Of a stretch of 64,000 nt of DNA, positions 27,118 through 35,172 are shown piece after piece. Every line of letters starts with the position of its first letter. Positions within the stretch are counted from its first letter, which is position 1. The position numbers were made by a program, and so were the translations under genes. A model generated the notes under the pieces. That model was not told where the DNA came from. It did no database searches and was given only the letters and a program-made list of their open reading frames with translations. Location of the stretch: NCBI GenBank assembly GCA_023393635.1, contig JAEWKT010000062.1:10628-74627 (forward strand), given 5' to 3'. This DNA comes from Pseudomonadota bacterium. GTDB lineage: Bacteria > Pseudomonadota > Gammaproteobacteria > Pseudomonadales > Moraxellaceae.

Positions 27118-29271
27118 ATGATCCACTCTGGCAATGCCATTACCGTCCAAATGCTGTCGGACGGAATAGCAGAATTCCGCTTTGACTTGCAAGGCGAATC
27201 CGTCAACAAATTTAACCGTGCTACGGTTGAAGACTTTGCTGCCGCTATTGAAGCTGTTAAAGCCAATAACGACGTTAAAGGTCTTATCGTGACCAGCGCA
27301 AAATCCAGCTTTATTGTCGGTGCAGATATTACCGAGTTTGGTGATAACTTTGCACAAGGTGAAGCTGCGATTGCTGAATGGTTAGAACCTGTTAACAATA
27401 TTTTCTCAAGCTTTGAAGACCTGGACCTGCCAAAAGTTGCGGCCATTAATGGTATCGCACTGGGCGGCGGTTTTGAGATGTGTCTGGTATGTGACTACCG
27501 TGTGATGTCAACTGCTGCACAAGTTGGCTTGCCTGAAGTAAAGCTGGGCTTGTTCCCAGGCTTTGGCGGTACTGTTCGTTTATCACGTGTAATTGGTATT
27601 GATAACGCGGTTGAATGGATTGCCACTGGTGCCCAGAAAAAACCAGATGCTGCACTCAAAGACGGTGCGGTGGATGCGGTGGTTGCGCCTTCAAGCCTGC
27701 AAGACGCTGCCATTGACCTGGTTAAACAAGCCATTGCTGGCCGTTTGGACTGGAAAGCCAAGCGTCAGGAAAAATTAGAGCCAGTAAAATTAAACCCATT
27801 AGAACAAATGATGGCGTTTAACAGCTCTCGTGGGGTGGTGTTGGCCAAGGCTAATCCTGCCCAATACCCTGCCCCTAAACTGGTCTTGGATGCGCTACAG
27901 GCTTCTGCCAGCATGACCCGTGATGATGCGCTTAAAGTAGAAGCACAAGGCTTTGCTAAAGCAGCGGTTACACCACAATCTGGTGCGTTAATTGGCTTGT
28001 TCATGAATGATCAAGTGGTTAAAAAAATCAGTAAGAAACATGAAAAAAATGCTCATCCTGTAAACATGGCTGCCGTGCTTGGCGCTGGGATCATGGGTGG
28101 TGGTATTGCTTATCAGTCTGCCAGCAAAGGCACGCCAATTATCATGAAGGATATTGGTAACCCGCAACTGGCTTTGGGCATGAAAGAAGCCAACACCTTG
28201 TTGACCAAACAGGTTGAACGCAAAAAGCTGACCCCAGCCAAAATGGGTGAAACTCTTGCCCGTATCCGCCCAACTTTAAGCTATGACGAGTTTAAAGAAG
28301 TGGATATCGTGATTGAAGCGGTGACTGAAAATCCAAAAATCAAGGAAGCAGTATTGGCTGATGCCGAGAAATCGGTACGCGAAAACACCATTATTGCCTC
28401 TAACACCTCGACCATTTCCATTACGCGTTTGGCCAAAGCATTGCAACGTCCAGAAAATTTTGTGGGCATGCACTTCTTTAACCCAGTGCACATGATGCCA
28501 CTGGTTGAAGTCATTCGTGGTGAGAAATCATCTGACGAAGCGATTGCGACCACTGTTGCTTTGGCACAAAAAATGGGTAAAACCCCGATCGTGGTGAATG
28601 ACTGCCCAGGCTTCCTGGTAAACCGCGTATTGTTCCCTTACTTTGGTGCGTTTGACTTGTTGCTTAAAGACGGTGCAGACTTCCAGCAAATTGATAAAGT
28701 GATGGAAAAATTCGGCTGGCCAATGGGTCCTGCCTACCTGATCGACGTGGTTGGTATTGATACTGGCGTACACGGTGCCGAGGTGATGGCGGAAGGTTTC
28801 CCTGACCGCATGAAGCCTGATTATAAAGGCGCGATTGAAATCATGTACGACAACAAGCGTCTGGGTCAGAAAAACGACATCGGTTTTTATCAGTATGCAC
28901 TGGACAAAAAAGGCAAAAAAGCCAAGAAAGTTGATCCAGCGTCTTATGAACTGATCGCGCCAATGGTCACTGGTGAAAAACGCGAGTTTGACAATCAGGA
29001 AATTATTGACCGCATGATGCTGGCTCTGTGCAACGAAACCGTTCGCTGTCTGGAAGACAACATTGTGGCTACCCCTGCTGAGGCCGATATGGCTATGATT
29101 ATGGGTATTGGTTTCCCACCGTTCCGTGGTGGCCCATGCCGTTATATCGACCAGACTGGCGTGGCTGAATATGTGGCCTTGTGTGACAAATATGCCCATC
29201 TTGGCAAAGCCTATGAAGCACCACAAATGTTGCGTGATATGGCTGCCAACAACAAGAAATTTTACGGTTAA
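27118..29271 (+). CDS. fadB: Fatty acid oxidation complex alpha subunit
   Basis: FadB combines enoyl-CoA hydratase, 3-hydroxyacyl-CoA dehydrogenase and epimerase/isomerase activities of beta-oxidation. The 717-residue protein has the hydratase domain with GADITEF at 68-74 and the two catalytic glutamates Glu120 and Glu140 (E. coli Glu119/Glu139 equivalents). The NAD-binding motif GAGIMGGG is at 322-329. The dehydrogenase active-site region is GMHFFNPVHMMPLVEV, followed by a C-terminal dehydrogenase domain. AGGAG lies before the ATG. The start lies in a gap divergent from lpxO; fadA follows after 12 nt. Confidence 0.97.
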   Translation: MIHSGNAITVQMLSDGIAEFRFDLQGESVNKFNRATVEDFAAAIEAVKANNDVKGLIVTSAKSSFIVGADITEFGDNFAQGEAAIAEWLEPVNNIFSSFEDLDLPKVAAINGIALGGGFEMCLVCDYRVMSTAAQVGLPEVKLGLFPGFGGTVRLSRVIGIDNAVEWIATGAQKKPDAALKDGAVDAVVAPSSLQDAAIDLVKQAIAGRLDWKAKRQEKLEPVKLNPLEQMMAFNSSRGVVLAKANPAQYPAPKLVLDALQASASMTRDDALKVEAQGFAKAAVTPQSGALIGLFMNDQVVKKISKKHEKNAHPVNMAAVLGAGIMGGGIAYQSASKGTPIIMKDIGNPQLALGMKEANTLLTKQVERKKLTPAKMGETLARIRPTLSYDEFKEVDIVIEAVTENPKIKEAVLADAEKSVRENTIIASNTSTISITRLAKALQRPENFVGMHFFNPVHMMPLVEVIRGEKSSDEAIATTVALAQKMGKTPIVVNDCPGFLVNRVLFPYFGAFDLLLKDGADFQQIDKVMEKFGWPMGPAYLIDVVGIDTGVHGAEVMAEGFPDRMKPDYKGAIEIMYDNKRLGQKNDIGFYQYALDKKGKKAKKVDPASYELIAPMVTGEKREFDNQEIIDRMMLALCNETVRCLEDNIVATPAEADMAMIMGIGFPPFRGGPCRYIDQTGVAEYVALCDKYAHLGKAYEAPQMLRDMAANNKKFYG

Positions 29272-29283
29272 GGAGCTGCGTGC

Positions 29284-30459
29284 ATGAGTAATTTAAATCC
29301 ACGCGATATTGTGATTGTTGATGGCGTTCGTTCGGCCATGGGCAAATCCAGAAACGGCATGTTCCGTAATGTGCGCGCTGACTCTTTATCTGCCGAGTTA
29401 GTGCGTGCACTGGTACGCCGTAACCAATTTGACGTGAATGACGTTGAAGACCTGATCTGGGGCTGTGTCAACCAGACTTTAGAGCAAGGCATGAATATTG
29501 GCCGTAACATTGGTTTGCTGGCTGACCTGCCAAAAACCGTGGCTGGCCAAACCGTAAACCGTTTGTGTGGTTCATCCATGCAGGCCATTCATACTGCGGC
29601 TGCCCAGATTGCCACCAACCAGGGTGATATTTTCATCGTGGGTGGTGTTGAGCACATGGGTCACGTGGGCATGATGCACGGGATTGATTTAAACCCTGAA
29701 GCCTCCAAGCACTATGCCAAAGCGTCTAACATGATGGGCTTAACGGCTGAAATGTTGGGCCGCATGAATGGTATTAGCCGTGAAATGCAGGACGAGTTTG
29801 GGGTGGAATCACATCGCCGCGCCTGGGCTGCTACGCAGGAAGGCCGCTTTGCCAATGAAATTATTGGTGTGGAAGGCCACAATGCTGATGGCTTTAAAGT
29901 GTTATGCGATATTGACGAAGTGATTCGTCCAGACGCCAGCCTTGAAGCATTTGCTGCCCTGCGTCCAGTGTTTGACCCAAGTAAAGCGGGTACTGTGACT
30001 GCAGCTACATCTTCTGCCTTGTCTGATGGTGCGTCTGCCATGCTGCTGATGTCTGCTGAACGTGCCCAGTCTTTAGGCTTAAAACCACGTGCAGTGATTC
30101 GCTCTATGGCAGTTGCGGGCTGTGATGCAGCAATTATGGGTTATGGTCCAGTACCAGCCACCCAAAAAGCCCTGAAACGCGCAGGCTTAACCATCAACGA
30201 TATTCAAACCGTTGAGCTAAATGAAGCATTTGCAGCGCAAGGCCTGTCTGTACTCAAAGCCCTTGGCCTGCTGGAAAAGCAGGACATCGTCAACCATAAC
30301 GGTGGTGCGATTGCGCTGGGTCACCCACTGGGTTGCTCTGGTGCGCGTATTACCACTACCCTGCTAAACGTCATGGAACAACAAGACACGCAAATTGGTC
30401 TTGCCACCATGTGTATTGGTCTGGGTCAAGGTATTGCAACTGTGATTGAACGTGTTTAA
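29284..30459 (+). CDS. fadA: Acetyl-CoA C-acyltransferase (beta subunit of fatty acid oxidation complex)
   Basis: FadA is the 3-ketoacyl-CoA thiolase that closes the beta-oxidation cycle and forms the complex with FadB. The 391-residue protein has the nucleophile Cys95 in NRLCGSSMQ, His347 in GGAIALGHPLGCSG, and the second active-site Cys377 in MCIGLGQG. Family length is matched. It is co-transcribed with fadB and followed by a terminator. A degraded copy of its last 42 codons lies 900 bp downstream. Confidence 0.97.
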   Translation: MSNLNPRDIVIVDGVRSAMGKSRNGMFRNVRADSLSAELVRALVRRNQFDVNDVEDLIWGCVNQTLEQGMNIGRNIGLLADLPKTVAGQTVNRLCGSSMQAIHTAAAQIATNQGDIFIVGGVEHMGHVGMMHGIDLNPEASKHYAKASNMMGLTAEMLGRMNGISREMQDEFGVESHRRAWAATQEGRFANEIIGVEGHNADGFKVLCDIDEVIRPDASLEAFAALRPVFDPSKAGTVTAATSSALSDGASAMLLMSAERAQSLGLKPRAVIRSMAVAGCDAAIMGYGPVPATQKALKRAGLTINDIQTVELNEAFAAQGLSVLKALGLLEKQDIVNHNGGAIALGHPLGCSGARITTTLLNVMEQQDTQIGLATMCIGLGQGIATVIERV

Positions 30460-30494
30460 TTGCTTTAACAGCAAACGTTTGATTTAGTTGTACC

Positions 30495-30527
30495 AAAATC
30501 CCCGTAGAAATATGGGGATTTTTTTAT
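30495..30527 (+). terminator. Intrinsic terminator of fadBA
   Basis: AAAATCCCC / GGGGATTTT forms a stem around GTAGAAATAT, followed by a T-run, 36 nt after the fadA stop. A near-identical copy occurs at 31528-31557. Confidence 0.85.
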
Positions 30528-30596
30528 TAAGATAAAAAGCAAAGAACTGCGTTGACAATTATTTTTACTTTAATTAAATTTTTTGGATAACCTATT

Positions 30597-31295
30597 ATGT
30601 TGCCACCTTTTATTAAAACTTCACTCGTTATTGGAATTACTACGACACTATTGGCAGGATGCGCTACCAGCACCTTAATTAATAAAGGCTCTCACACATC
30701 CACTCGCACTATCAAAACCACGTTGGTTGAAGATAACGTCATTGCGTTTGGCAAGCCTGCCCAAGCTGTACAAGGGATACCGCAAAGTAGCATTGTGATT
30801 GCAGGACAAAAAAATAGTTATATTTTGACTGAAGGCGCTGCTCAATTTGCGACCATAATTAATAAGCTTGAGCCAAAAAATATTCAAATTACCAGGTCTT
30901 TAAGCTTTTATTCTGCAAACAATGATGGGCGTTTTTCAGGCAAGTTACCGCTAACATATGTGAAGTTGCAAGAAGATATCAGCAAACAGGACTTGGAATT
31001 TTTTATTGCCAATGGTGCTGAAGAATGCTCCACTTCTAGTGATAAACGCATGAGCGCGCAACGCTTTTGTTTTAATATCAATTTGTCTGGGGTGGTGTAT
31101 CCTGTTGCCAATAATTTGACAGCCCTAAAACCGTTAAGTAAGCCATACCAAGTGAGTATCTATACCACTAAAGAAGAAAGCTATAAAAGTAAATCTGGTT
31201 TAAATCCATTAGAAAAACTGGTGTTATTGCCCTTTGCCGTGGCAATTGATGTGGTGGCATTGCCGTTTGTGGCGGCTGAGAAAATTTTTGATTGA
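30597..31295 (+). CDS. Hypothetical lipoprotein
   Basis: A 232-residue protein of unrecognised family. The N terminus is a lipoprotein signal with lipobox LLAGC (Cys22), so it is probably anchored in an envelope membrane. The mature part is mixed alpha/beta with two internal cysteines (EECSTSSDK and RFCFNI). It ends in a hydrophobic segment PFAVAIDVVALPFVAAEKIF, which resembles the C termini of small YceK-like lipoproteins. It sits alone between the fadBA terminator and the fadA remnant, in what looks like an inserted patch. Confidence 0.65.
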   Translation: MLPPFIKTSLVIGITTTLLAGCATSTLINKGSHTSTRTIKTTLVEDNVIAFGKPAQAVQGIPQSSIVIAGQKNSYILTEGAAQFATIINKLEPKNIQITRSLSFYSANNDGRFSGKLPLTYVKLQEDISKQDLEFFIANGAEECSTSSDKRMSAQRFCFNINLSGVVYPVANNLTALKPLSKPYQVSIYTTKEESYKSKSGLNPLEKLVLLPFAVAIDVVALPFVAAEKIFD

Positions 31296-31366
31296 TTGGA
31301 AGTTAATGTGAGTTATATCAGTTGAATCCCTGATCAAATACGACATGATTAACCTAGCCGTAGTGC

Positions 31367-31492
31367 GGTTGCTCTGGTGCACGTATTACTACTCTGCTGA
31401 ACGTGATGGAATAACAAGACACGCAAATTGGTCTTACAACCATGTGTATTGGTTTGGGTCAGGGGGTTGCGACCATTATTGAACGTGTTTAA
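31367..31492 (+). pseudogene. Remnant duplicate of the fadA 3' end
   Basis: This 126-bp stretch aligns to fadA codons 350-391 (30331-30459) with one 3-bp deletion. By hand count 15 of 126 aligned positions differ. Nine codon changes are synonymous, three are conservative (Ala/Thr, Ile/Val, Val/Ile), and one turns a Gln codon into TAA inside the fragment. The same final codons and stop are kept, and the fadA terminator is also duplicated 36 nt beyond. No start or upstream thiolase sequence exists here, so it is a nonfunctional fragment. Its mostly silent differences suggest it derives from a once-functional thiolase. Confidence 0.88.
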
Positions 31493-31527
31493 CTCTTTTT
31501 AATAAAAGCGCTTACACCGTTTAAAAG

Positions 31528-31557
31528 AAAATCCTCGTAGAAATACGGGGATTTTTT
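31528..31557 (+). terminator. Duplicated copy of the fadBA terminator
   Basis: The sequence matches 30495-30527 with a few changes: stem AAAATCCTC / CGGGGATTTT, the same GTAGAAATA loop, and a T-run. It stays at the same distance from the remnant fadA stop as in the intact copy. Confidence 0.75.
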
Positions 31558-31612
31558 TATAGTATAGATCCTATAATTACTCTAATTTATAAAACTCTGG
31601 CTGGGCATACAT

Positions 31613-32197
31613 ATGGGCACATACTCAAGAGTTTCTGTCAAAATTGATGATATGGACACTATTATTAAAAAAATTGAAACCGTTTTTAATATCGGGCGCA
31701 AAGAATTTCATGATATAGAAAAAGATTATTTGTATGATGATAAAACACAAACACTGTAAGAGGTATTCGTTATTTCACAAGACAGTAATTTGCACTGGGT
31801 TGATGTCAGATTTCCGTTTTTAGTTAACCTTTACTATTTTGATGAGTTCCTAAGAAGGTTATCTAGTGAATTAAATACAGAAATTTTATTAGGTTACGCT
31901 CAATCTACAAGTGGCGACACCAGAGTTGCCAAATTTTCAAATGGAAAACTCGTTCTTTCCATTTATCAACAATTAATTTCATGGATCAAACCGAGTCCAA
32001 TGCTCTTGCTTGATGATTATGGTGTCGACCATTTTAAGAATTATTTTCCACCCTTACCCAAACTTGGGCAAAATTTTGAAAATTATGAAATTCTGGATTT
32101 TGACAAGATACAGGAATTTTTTATGTATAGCGGTAGAACCTATGAATATTTAGGTGATGAATATGAGAAATATTTACATCTTGAATGGTTAATATAG
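31613..32197 (+). pseudogene. Hypothetical gene interrupted by an in-frame stop
   Basis: One frame runs from the ATG at 31613 (MGTYSRVSVKIDDMDTIIKK) to the stop ending at 32197, broken only by a TAA at 31757-31759 (codon 49). The downstream part reads on without frame change (LHWVDVRFPFLVNLYYFDEF...). It is rich in aromatic and acidic residues and ends YLHLEWLI. The two halves together would give about 193 residues. The family is not recognised. The stop may be a recent nonsense mutation; the downstream part could still be made from the TTG at 31790. The DNA is AT-richer than the flanking fadBA and dsbA-like genes. Confidence 0.65.
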
Positions 32198-32205
32198 AAA
32201 AAACT

Positions 32206-32607
32206 TTAACTCAACTCCACCACTACCCCATCCAAACCTTTCGCTTTCTTGGCAAACTTGGCATCAAAAGTCACAAACGCCTGATAATCTTGTGAACGTA
32301 TCGCATGCAAACTATCGGCAAAATCCAGCCCTTGTTCGTAATAATCTAATGCGTGCATGACACGTGCATGATCTTCCACCTCAACATGGGCAAAACCCAA
32401 CAGCATACGGTAAACCTGCAAAATATCAGCACGATCCAGTTTGTAAAAACCGCGCATCACCCATTCAAACTCCAGAATGACCGTAATCGGGATATAAGCA
32501 GGCTGTTGTAAAATTTCGATGGCTTTAGGACGCTGTTTAGCTGCTTGCTCATCATCAGGGTCATCAATAAAAAATCGTGCCAGAATATTGGTATCAATTG
32601 CTTTCAT
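32206..32607 (-). CDS. PIN-domain toxin, VapC-like
   Basis: This 133-residue PIN-domain RNase is the probable toxin of a type II toxin-antitoxin pair. The N-terminal strand MKAIDTNILARFF supplies the first Asp and Asn, ILEFEWVM supplies a Glu, and DFADSLHAIRS and FVTFDAKFAKKA supply further acidic residues for metal binding. It overlaps the upstream antitoxin gene by 14 nt, a usual toxin-antitoxin arrangement. All catalytic acidic positions seem intact. The RNA target cannot be inferred. Confidence 0.88.
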   Translation of the reverse strand: MKAIDTNILARFFIDDPDDEQAAKQRPKAIEILQQPAYIPITVILEFEWVMRGFYKLDRADILQVYRMLLGFAHVEVEDHARVMHALDYYEQGLDFADSLHAIRSQDYQAFVTFDAKFAKKAKGLDGVVVELS

Positions 32608-32857
32608 TATAGTTTTCTACCATGTCAGCGGCGTTAAAATCGTCTAGGCTTCTTTTCTGACCAGAGCTTTTAACTTTGATTAAACCTGCACATGCTGCAA
32701 CATCCCGCACAGGTGTTACAGATGCATTAAGCTTTAAAATTAAGCCTTGTTCACTTTCAACTATTTCAAGTTGTGAACCTGCTTTTAAACCAAAACGCTT
32801 ACGGATTTTGACAGGCAGTACAATTTGTCCTTTAGAGGACACCGTTAAAATGGTCAT
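32594..32857 (-). CDS. AbrB/MazE-type antitoxin, VapB-like
   Basis: This 87-residue protein begins with a swapped-hairpin AbrB DNA-binding domain (LTVSSKGQIVLPVKIRKRFGL, then GSQLEIVESEQGLILKL). The C-terminal tail is expected to bind the PIN toxin. AGAGGAG precedes the ATG at good spacing. Like other VapB proteins it probably represses its own promoter; a palindrome 33 bp upstream is a candidate operator. Confidence 0.88.
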   Translation of the reverse strand: MTILTVSSKGQIVLPVKIRKRFGLKAGSQLEIVESEQGLILKLNASVTPVRDVAACAGLIKVKSSGQKRSLDDFNAADMVENYNESN

Positions 32858-32889
32858 GTTGTTTACTCCTCTGCTAAAGCTTAAATTAT

Positions 32890-32902
32890 CTTACTTAGTA
32901 AG
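32890..32902. promoter_or_regulatory. Candidate operator of the toxin-antitoxin pair
   Basis: CTTACT-T-AGTAAG is a perfect 6-bp inverted repeat about 33 bp upstream of the antitoxin ATG. A possible promoter on the minus strand (TTGATG, 18 nt, TATGCT) lies just upstream. AbrB-type antitoxins commonly bind such short palindromes. This is inference from position. Confidence 0.45.
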
Positions 32903-33040
32903 CCTAGCATAATTGTAAGACTAAAACATCATCAATAAGTTTGAGCTATCTTTATAAGATGGTTACGTTCACTAAACTGCCCTTTAAATCCCTTTCTTTA
33001 AGCCTCATCTTTATTCTATTCAAACCACTAGAGAAGCTTT

Positions 33041-33757
33041 ATGAATCCGATTCGTGTCGACATCTGGTCAGACGTGGTCTGCCCTTTCTGTTATATCGGT
33101 AAAAAACGCCTTGAGAACGTCGCCCGTGATGCTGACATTGATATTGACGTACATTGGCACAGCTATGAGCTAGACCCCAATGCACCTGCCAGCCATGGCA
33201 GCTCCAATACCGAACGTCTTGCCAAAAAATATGGTAAAAGTGTGGCAGAGATGGAGCAGTTCCAACGGCAAATGGCCGACATGGCACGTGATGAGGGCAT
33301 TGATTTTCAATGGCAACAAGCCAAGTCTGGCAATTCCTTTAACGCACATCGCATTATTCACCTTGCTACTAGCAAAGGCTTAGGTGATGCCACGCAAGAG
33401 GCGTTTTTTTATGCCTATATGACTGAAGGCCTAGCCATTGGTGAACGTAATGTAGTGGAACAAGTCGCTGCGCGGATTGGCTTAAACCCTGATGAGGTCA
33501 AAGCCGTGCTAGATTCTGATCGTTTTGAACAGGAAGTGCGCATGGATGAGCAAATTGCACGTGAGCAACTGGAGATTAGTGGTGTGCCATTTTTTGTATT
33601 TAATCAAAAAATTGGTTTGTCTGGCGCGCAACCGCGAGAGGTATTCTTGCAAGCATTACAACAGGCGGGTGATGCGCATAACAGTGTAGATATGAGTCAG
33701 GATCAAACCGCGCCACTGTGTGATGATAATTCATGCGAAGTGCCTGAACAGAAATAA
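33041..33757 (+). CDS. DsbA-family oxidoreductase, FrnE-like
   Basis: This 238-residue cytoplasmic protein has a DsbA-like thioredoxin fold with an inserted helical domain. The active-site motif is CPFC at residues 14-17 (DVVCPFCYIGKKRLE). The cis-Pro region is ISGVPFFVFNQKIGLSGAQP. There is no signal peptide. A C-terminal tail contains a second cysteine pair (LCDDNSCEVPE), a feature of some FrnE proteins. A role in cytoplasmic disulfide or glutathione-linked redox chemistry is inferred from the family. It is a single gene. Confidence 0.87.
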   Translation: MNPIRVDIWSDVVCPFCYIGKKRLENVARDADIDIDVHWHSYELDPNAPASHGSSNTERLAKKYGKSVAEMEQFQRQMADMARDEGIDFQWQQAKSGNSFNAHRIIHLATSKGLGDATQEAFFYAYMTEGLAIGERNVVEQVAARIGLNPDEVKAVLDSDRFEQEVRMDEQIAREQLEISGVPFFVFNQKIGLSGAQPREVFLQALQQAGDAHNSVDMSQDQTAPLCDDNSCEVPEQK

Positions 33758-33824
33758 AAGATCTACCCTTAAAATTCTCTATGCAACCGAGAGGTTTAAT
33801 GGCTCAAAAATCTTGTTGATAAGT

Positions 33825-34886
33825 TTATTTGCTGGGTGACTTTTTCCTGCTTTCATCAATATGCACCGTGACGGTACGCCCTGCCACCAACATGCTGGTA
33901 TCGGGTACCTCATCCAGGGTTACACGTACAGGCACACGCTGGGCCAGCCGTACCCAGTTAAATGTCGGGTTAATATTGGCCAGCATGCTACTGCTTGAGG
34001 TGCGTTCGCGATCTTCAATGCCTGCTGCAATCCCTTGCACATGGCCTTTAATTTGTCGTGAATCACCAATCAACTGAACGGTCACTGCATCCCCTATCCG
34101 AATCCGTGACAACTTGGTTTCTTCAAAATAACCCACCACATAAAATTGCTTAGGGTCTAGTAAGGCAGCTATAGCTTGCCCTGCGCTGACGTAATTGCCT
34201 GCTTTTAAGTCAAAGTTGGCCAGTCGGCCATTACCTGGTGCTTTGACCTGAGTGCGTGCCAAATTAAGCTGAGCCAGATCAAGCGCAGCTTGCGCACTGG
34301 CAACGTCTGCCACCAAACCTTCTCGGCCTGTATCTACACCAGATAAATTTTGCTGTTGCACTTCAATATTGGCTTGCGCTTGGGCCAGGTTAGCCTGGGC
34401 TTCAAGTTTTGCCGCACGGTAACGGTCTTGCTCCTGTTTGGACACTGCATTCACGCTTTGTAGTTGTTCAATCCGCGCCAGGTCACGGCGGGCTTTTTCT
34501 GCTTCTGCCTGAGCCGCTTCCCGCCCTGCTTGCGCTTGTTTAATGGTGGCCTGCGCACTTAAGCGTTGTTGTTTAGAGTTACTTAGTGCCGCTTGCGCGC
34601 GTGCCAGATTTGCTTGCGCCTGTGCCACTGCAATTTCAAACCGTGCAGGGTCAAGCTCAAAGAGCACCTGATCTTTTTGCACCAGCTGATTGTCTTCAAC
34701 CTGGATGTTTTTAACCAAACCTGATACATCGGTTGCAATGCGCATCACATCGCCACGAATACGGCCATCGCGTGTCCACGGGGCCTGGGTGTAATAACGC
34801 CATAGTGAAATTACAATGACCATGGCAACAATGACCATGACAATCAATATAGTCACACGAACCATTTGTTGAGATTTGATTTTCAT
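33825..34886 (-). CDS. HlyD/EmrA-type membrane fusion protein (AaeA-like)
   Basis: This is a 353-residue periplasmic adaptor of an efflux pump. It has a single N-terminal membrane helix (about 8-28), YYTQAPWTRDGRIRGDV and a biotinyl/lipoyl-like domain. An Ala/Gln-rich coiled-coil hairpin spans about 80-190. Then come KAPGNGRLANFDLKAGNYVSAGQ and a beta-barrel. It follows the DUF1656 and FUSC genes; this trio resembles AaeX-AaeA-AaeB, which exports aromatic acids in enterobacteria. The substrate here is unknown. Confidence 0.86.
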   Translation of the reverse strand: MKIKSQQMVRVTILIVMVIVAMVIVISLWRYYTQAPWTRDGRIRGDVMRIATDVSGLVKNIQVEDNQLVQKDQVLFELDPARFEIAVAQAQANLARAQAALSNSKQQRLSAQATIKQAQAGREAAQAEAEKARRDLARIEQLQSVNAVSKQEQDRYRAAKLEAQANLAQAQANIEVQQQNLSGVDTGREGLVADVASAQAALDLAQLNLARTQVKAPGNGRLANFDLKAGNYVSAGQAIAALLDPKQFYVVGYFEETKLSRIRIGDAVTVQLIGDSRQIKGHVQGIAAGIEDRERTSSSSMLANINPTFNWVRLAQRVPVRVTLDEVPDTSMLVAGRTVTVHIDESRKKSPSK

Positions 34887-34965
34887 AGTTTGCCTACAAC
34901 ACCATTATGGGTTAATACAATACGCTACCGCCACGTTTTGCCATTTATCACAGGCTCAATCCCAC

Positions 34966-35172
34966 CTACACCATATAACTACTTATTCCCATCAAGACAC
35001 CTAACACTACAATATAGAGGCACAAGTGGAAAATAGTAGGGATCATAATCCACGGACTTAGTTGCCATTTGTCCAGTGCTTTCACCAATAATAAATAAAT
35101 AGCATAGGCCAGCAATGCCTGAATTAAAATAAACGGGATATAAATTCCGTAAAAATTAAGCTCGCCAGCCAT
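34966..35172 (-). CDS. DUF1656 small membrane protein (AaeX-like)
   Basis: A 68-residue protein with two hydrophobic segments, beginning MAGELNFYGIYIPFILIQALLA. The DUF1656 family is almost always found between a FUSC transporter gene and a membrane fusion protein gene, exactly as here. It overlaps the end of the FUSC gene by 17 nt. Function is unknown, presumably an accessory of the pump. Confidence 0.85.
   Translation of the reverse strand: MAGELNFYGIYIPFILIQALLAYAIYLLLVKALDKWQLSPWIMIPTIFHLCLYIVVLGVLMGISSYMV

Noticed and set aside
28528..29226. 232-codon open frame antisense to fadB
   Set aside because: It lies wholly inside fadB, which has complete catalytic motifs. The antisense product is rich in His/Phe/Asn without family features, and no ribosome-binding site stands out.
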